From: Rhizobium sp.
GTDB taxonomy: Bacteria; Pseudomonadota; Alphaproteobacteria; Rhizobiales; Rhizobiaceae
Assembly (NCBI GenBank): GCA_003527225.1
Contig: DPXQ01000139.1
Span: forward strand, 88,238-137,405
DNA: 49,168 bases
Reading direction: 5' to 3'
Position numbers and translations under genes: made by a program. The notes under the pieces are model-generated. The model saw only the letters and a list, made by a program, of their open reading frames with translations. It ran no database searches and was not told the origin of the DNA. This document shows, piece after piece, positions 46,716 through 49,168 of this stretch. Within the stretch, counting starts at the first letter, position 1; each line of letters starts with the position of its first letter.

Positions 46716-47525
46716 ATGGCCGATCAGCCTGGGGTGACAATCAATTTCGACGCTCTGCTAGAATCTCTGCGGAAAACCGTGAGACGCTCAGTGATCATGA
46801 TGGGCGTTGGAGTTAACGCGGCTGAGTACCAACCTCGAATTTCACATGTGCTGGCCGACGAGGGTCCATTTGGCGTGGGCCTTGTGCCTGACGAGGTAAG
46901 TGAGGAGGACCGAGCGCATTTCGCCGACGAGTTCTCAAAGTGGGTCAAGGCAAACGGGCTGCGGGAGTTGCTGGAAGGGTTCTCGATCTATTTGAACGAG
47001 CTCTACTCGGCCTTATTCCTTATAGATTTGAAGGTTTCTGGCCATCGACGTCCTGAGCTAGTTGTTCCACCTAAATTCGAACGCCGAGGACTGGCCGACC
47101 AGCTATCCGAGTTGGGCAAGCTTATTTCCATCGATCAACGAAGCAGGGTCATCTTGGCGTCTCTCAATCAAGCGAGAAACTGCTACGCGCATCGACGTGG
47201 ACGTGTGGGTTTGCCTGACCTGAATGATGGTCGAATGGTAGTGACATGGAACCGCCCGTATTTCAGTGTCACCGAACCGGATGGGCAAGTCCACTATGAC
47301 GATCAAATGTTCGGTCGCACGCTGCCAGAGGGAGGGGTGCTCTCGTTTGGCGTTCGGGAGGAAACGCGGGAGTTTACTCTCGGGCAGGAGTTAGTGTTAG
47401 CAAAGCCAGAGCTGAAGCAAATTTGTCTTCACGTGCTTCTGATGGGGGAAATATTCTATAATGTGGCAGTTCAGACGGCAGTTGATGCCGGGCTCCTGCC
47501 TCCGAGACCGGAACAATCTGAGTAA
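46716..47525 (+). CDS. Islet protein with HEPN-type RNxxxH motif, unknown function
   Basis: 269 residues; GAGG six to seven bases before the ATG supports the start. It is largely helical. The segment ILASLNQARNCYAHRRGRVG holds R154-N155-x3-H159, the signature of HEPN-superfamily ribonucleases found in toxins, abortive-infection and CRISPR-associated proteins. Upstream helices (EGFSIYLNELYSALFLIDLK) could pack as the usual HEPN four-helix bundle. No other domain is recognised. Base composition is lower in GC than the flanking chromosome. The next gene follows immediately or overlaps, so the pair may act together. The HEPN assignment rests on one short motif and context. Confidence 0.7.
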   Translation: MADQPGVTINFDALLESLRKTVRRSVIMMGVGVNAAEYQPRISHVLADEGPFGVGLVPDEVSEEDRAHFADEFSKWVKANGLRELLEGFSIYLNELYSALFLIDLKVSGHRRPELVVPPKFERRGLADQLSELGKLISIDQRSRVILASLNQARNCYAHRRGRVGLPDLNDGRMVVTWNRPYFSVTEPDGQVHYDDQMFGRTLPEGGVLSFGVREETREFTLGQELVLAKPELKQICLHVLLMGEIFYNVAVQTAVDAGLLPPRPEQSE

Positions 47526-47604
47526 CTATCCCAGCGTGGGGCCCCTCTGGATTGCAGTTGATGCAGCCCGTCTATATTTTGCAGCAAACCATTGGGATGT
47601 TGAA

Positions 47605-48153
47605 ATGAACGCGGTTGAGTTCTTTAACGATGTCGCCCGGCCCAACATTACGGCTGCCATCCAGGCAGACCACGACTATAAGCTTGCCGTAAATGCTGTG
47701 CTCAGCGTTGACGCGACGTATGGTATCCTTTTTGAGCAGCTACGCGATTTGGGACACCCATTCCTTCACAATGTTGCCATCAAGAGCAGGCGATGGGGCA
47801 TGCAAGACGGTGACTTCAAGGAGCACATTGCCAAGCGCTCGGAGAGCTTTCGGGCAATACGTGACGCTGCATATGCGACAAAGCACGGACGGCTTGGCTC
47901 TGCGGGACGCATTGTTCGGGCTGCCGAAGATGTGGCGAGCCTCGAATTGGTTTGCGGCCTGTTCGCCTGTGGTGACCCCTTGGGCGGCTCTGCGGTTTTC
48001 ATCAAGCTTGCGGATGGCACGCTGGAACGCTCCTGGTCCCTGCTTCGGCGCACTGAGTTGTATACTGACGAGCTGCTGGGCGGGCTTGGACTAGCCCCTT
48101 TGACGTGCCCAATTCCTGAATACCACGATGCCTTCCATCCCGACCGGAATTAG
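47605..48153 (+). CDS. Islet protein of unknown function, partner of the HEPN-like gene
   Basis: 182 residues from the ATG at 47605 (MNAVEFFNDVARPN), with GGGA about 9 bases upstream. The frame is open to 47461, where an ATG would overlap the previous gene by 65 bases. Mostly helical. The middle has SFRAIRDAAYATKHGRLG, an R-x7-H arrangement reminiscent of, but not matching, the HEPN Rx4-6H signature. No family recognised. Adjacent, same strand and same low-GC composition as the HEPN-like gene. Confidence 0.68.
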   Translation: MNAVEFFNDVARPNITAAIQADHDYKLAVNAVLSVDATYGILFEQLRDLGHPFLHNVAIKSRRWGMQDGDFKEHIAKRSESFRAIRDAAYATKHGRLGSAGRIVRAAEDVASLELVCGLFACGDPLGGSAVFIKLADGTLERSWSLLRRTELYTDELLGGLGLAPLTCPIPEYHDAFHPDRN

Positions 48154-48284
48154 GGGCCCCGAATGCGAGAGGTGATCTACGTGGGAGCGGCGCGGCGTTT
48201 CCCCCGGTGCCCCCGTCAGGTCTTCCAAATCTGGGCAAGAGAGTACCCCCGAGGTAGTGGGATTCGATAGTGATTGGAGAGTGA

Positions 48285-48476
48285 ATGGCCGAAGAACCCA
48301 AGAAGACAATATACAAGGTGCCATATGAGGACGCGGAGTGGGAGCGAAATGGTCGCAGCAACGCCTGGATTACATTACGTGAGTGGAAGGCCCCTGATAC
48401 ATATCCATGGATGAAAAGGAAGCTGGCGAACTATCTAGCGCCACGTGTCGGGCTTTGGCTGTGCAAAGAGCGGTGA
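48285..48476 (+). CDS. Small islet protein, possibly truncated
   Basis: 63 residues; GGAG about five bases upstream supports the ATG (TGGAGAGTGAATG). The sequence (MAEEPKKTIYKVPYEDAEWE, then WITLREWKAPDTYPWMKRKL) is charged and rich in tryptophan. Its last 15 codons run antisense over the end of the integrase fragment, so its C-terminus may be an artefact of a deletion junction. No family recognised. Confidence 0.5.
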   Translation: MAEEPKKTIYKVPYEDAEWERNGRSNAWITLREWKAPDTYPWMKRKLANYLAPRVGLWLCKER

Positions 48477-48598
48477 ATGGATGCGCGGAAATCGACGCCA
48501 AGAGCCTTGAGGCGCTGCTTATTACGCTTCAAATCGGACGGTGTGTCCTTGCGGAAGTAGTAGATGCCCGAATCTGGATGTTTCCACGGGCCGCTCAT
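48431..48598 (-). pseudogene. Phage-type tyrosine integrase, N-terminal fragment
   Basis: 55 codons from the ATG at 48598, with AAGGTGGG upstream. The start MSGPWKHPDSGIYYFRKDTP followed by SDLKR matches the first residues of phage/island integrases (the DUF6538-type N-terminus). Homology then fades, and the frame stops long before a catalytic domain (R-H-R-Y), which would need about 300 more residues. It begins 84 bases from the edge of the repeat at tRNA-Val and reads away from it, the standard position of an island integrase. Confidence 0.75.
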
Positions 48599-48681
48599 TA
48601 CCCACCTTCGTCGCAGCATTTCGTAGCAGTCCAAGGGCAGGAAGGCTAACGAAAACACTAACTTATTGCAGGAAAAGGGAA

Positions 48682-48708
48682 AAAATGGTGGGCGATGAGA
48701 GACTCGAA
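48682..48708. repeat. Right attachment-site repeat within tRNA-Val
   Basis: Identical to 46508-46534. It overlaps the 3' end of the functional tRNA-Val gene, so the inserted element supplied the sequence that keeps the tRNA intact. Confidence 0.9.
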
Positions 48709-48761
48709 CTCCCGACATCCTCGGTGTAAACGAGGCGCTCTACCAACTGAGCTAATCGCCC
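48686..48761 (-). tRNA. tRNA-Val (anticodon TAC)
   Basis: On the minus strand: acceptor GGGCGAT/ATCGCCC, D-arm AGCTCAGTTGGTAGAGC, anticodon stem CCTCG/CGAGG around loop TTTACAC (anticodon TAC), T-loop TTCGAGT, encoded CCA. 76 bases. Its 3' end is the integration site of the neighbouring islet. Confidence 0.97.
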
Positions 48762-49108
48762 TTCCGCGTTTACGGGAGAAGTGCCCGCCGCGTCGGTGGC
48801 CGTGATCTATGCGGATCGGGGGAAATCCGCAAGAGTGTTTGTGAAGTTTTTTTGTTTTTTTTGCCGGCTTGCGCCATGCGAAAGACCAAAAGCCCTTGTT
48901 TGCCGTGCTTGTGTACGGGCCCGGCCACGGCGTTGCAGCGGGTAGGCAATTTGCCCATCGCATTGCGCCTCCAAACAAATTGCGCTCCGTCATTGTTTTG
49001 TCTTCGAACGTGCTTGACACCCAATCGGGAACCCCTTAGTTAGCCGCTCATCGACCGGTCAAGGCTGGTCGGGACGGATCGGCTTGCCGGTCCCGTTTCA
49101 AGAAATGT
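48762..49108. other. Divergent tRNA-Val / tRNA-Asp intergenic region
   Basis: 347 bases without a gene. It contains an inverted repeat (GCGGAT and ATCCGC around 8 bases, 48812-48831), a T-rich run at about 48847-48861 and a candidate tRNA-Asp promoter with TTGACA at 49014-49019. The -10 (TTAGTT, about 49036-49041) is weak. A possible leftward tRNA-Val promoter overlaps the inverted repeat but is not convincing. Confidence 0.5.
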
Positions 49109-49168
49109 GCGGGTGTAGCTCAGTTGGTTAGAGTGCCGGCCTGTCACGCCGGAGGTCGCGGGTTCGAG
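49109..49168 (+). tRNA. tRNA-Asp (anticodon GTC), cut by window end
   Basis: Acceptor GCGGGTG, D-arm AGCTCAGTTGGTTAGAGT, anticodon stem CCGGC/GCCGG around CTGTCAC (anticodon GTC), then the start of the T-arm GCGGGTTCGAG. The last part lies beyond the window. Confidence 0.96.

Larger units (their letters stand above)
46508..48708. mobile_element. Decayed tRNA-Val-integrated islet (about 2.2 kb)
   Basis: Bounded by perfect 27-bp direct repeats (46508-46534 and 48682-48708). The right copy is the 3' end of the intact tRNA-Val gene, from its T-loop through CCA and a few flanking A residues; the left copy is detached. Inside, next to the tRNA, is the start of a phage-type integrase gene. The cargo (two unknown genes and a small one) is visibly poorer in GC than both flanks. 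Together these are the marks of an integrative element that has lost most of its integrase and other machinery. Confidence 0.85.

Noticed and set aside
48812..48861. Inverted repeat followed by T-runs as a terminator between the tRNA genes
   Set aside because: The T-runs start about 16 bases after the stem, too far for an intrinsic terminator, and no rightward gene ends there.

Overview
The window reads as a chromosomal segment of a Rhizobiaceae bacterium (Sinorhizobium/Ensifer, Rhizobium or a close relative). This rests on high GC, the order of core genes (hppA, bamE, plsX-fabH-ihfA-merR; speB-argC beside rplM-rpsI; clpP-clpX-lon-hupB, tRNA-Val, tRNA-Asp) and rhizobial-type regulatory sites. 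No database search was possible, so family names come from motif and sequence recognition.

Layout. 1-8.7 kb: the 3' end of a proton-pumping pyrophosphatase gene, the outer-membrane assembly lipoprotein bamE, a cytochrome bc1 assembly chaperone, a YceD-like protein, the phospholipid/fatty-acid pair plsX-fabH, ihfA, a MerR regulator, tRNA-Pro(GGG), a PHB-depolymerase-family esterase, a 49-residue membrane protein and an XRE-type regulator. 8.7-20.3 kb: an exopolysaccharide locus with an initiating sugar transferase, a polymerase/ligase, two GT4 glycosyltransferases, an outer-membrane export lipoprotein, a Wzc/ExoP-like co-polymerase with a decayed kinase domain and a BcsL-like acetyltransferase. 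A second-type FtsH protease gene sits inside it. 20.4-26.9 kb: a DUF2842 protein, ctaA, a DODA-type dioxygenase, argC, speB, a small unknown, rpsI-rplM and a PaaI-like thioesterase. 27-36 kb: an enoyl-CoA-hydratase-like protein lacking the usual catalytic glutamates, a VOC protein, a CoA-binding protein, a DUF6455 protein behind a perfect FNR/FixK-type box, a sulfhydrylase of methionine synthesis, a cupin, a GST divergent from a YafY/WYL regulator, a cytochrome P450 and a GGDEF protein. 36-46.4 kb: the proteostasis and chromatin block clpP-clpX-lon-hupB, with an RpoH-like promoter before lon, followed by a secreted phytase-like esterase, an aldo/keto reductase and an unknown membrane protein.

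46.5-48.7 kb is the most unusual part. A roughly 2.2 kb islet is bounded by perfect 27-bp direct repeats. The right copy is the 3' end of an intact tRNA-Val gene and the left copy is a detached duplicate of it. Next to the tRNA lies the 5' stump of a phage-type integrase. The cargo has visibly lower GC than its flanks and consists of two adjacent unknown genes plus a small one. The first unknown gene carries an RNxxxH motif typical of HEPN ribonucleases. This fits a decayed integrative element that left behind a possible HEPN-based defence or toxin module. The window ends inside tRNA-Asp(GTC).

How the genes work together: the polysaccharide genes form much of a Wzy-type pathway, but no flippase is visible. 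plsX/fabH and bamE serve envelope synthesis. The bc1 chaperone, ctaA and the pyrophosphatase serve membrane energetics. ClpXP, Lon and FtsH form a protein quality-control set.
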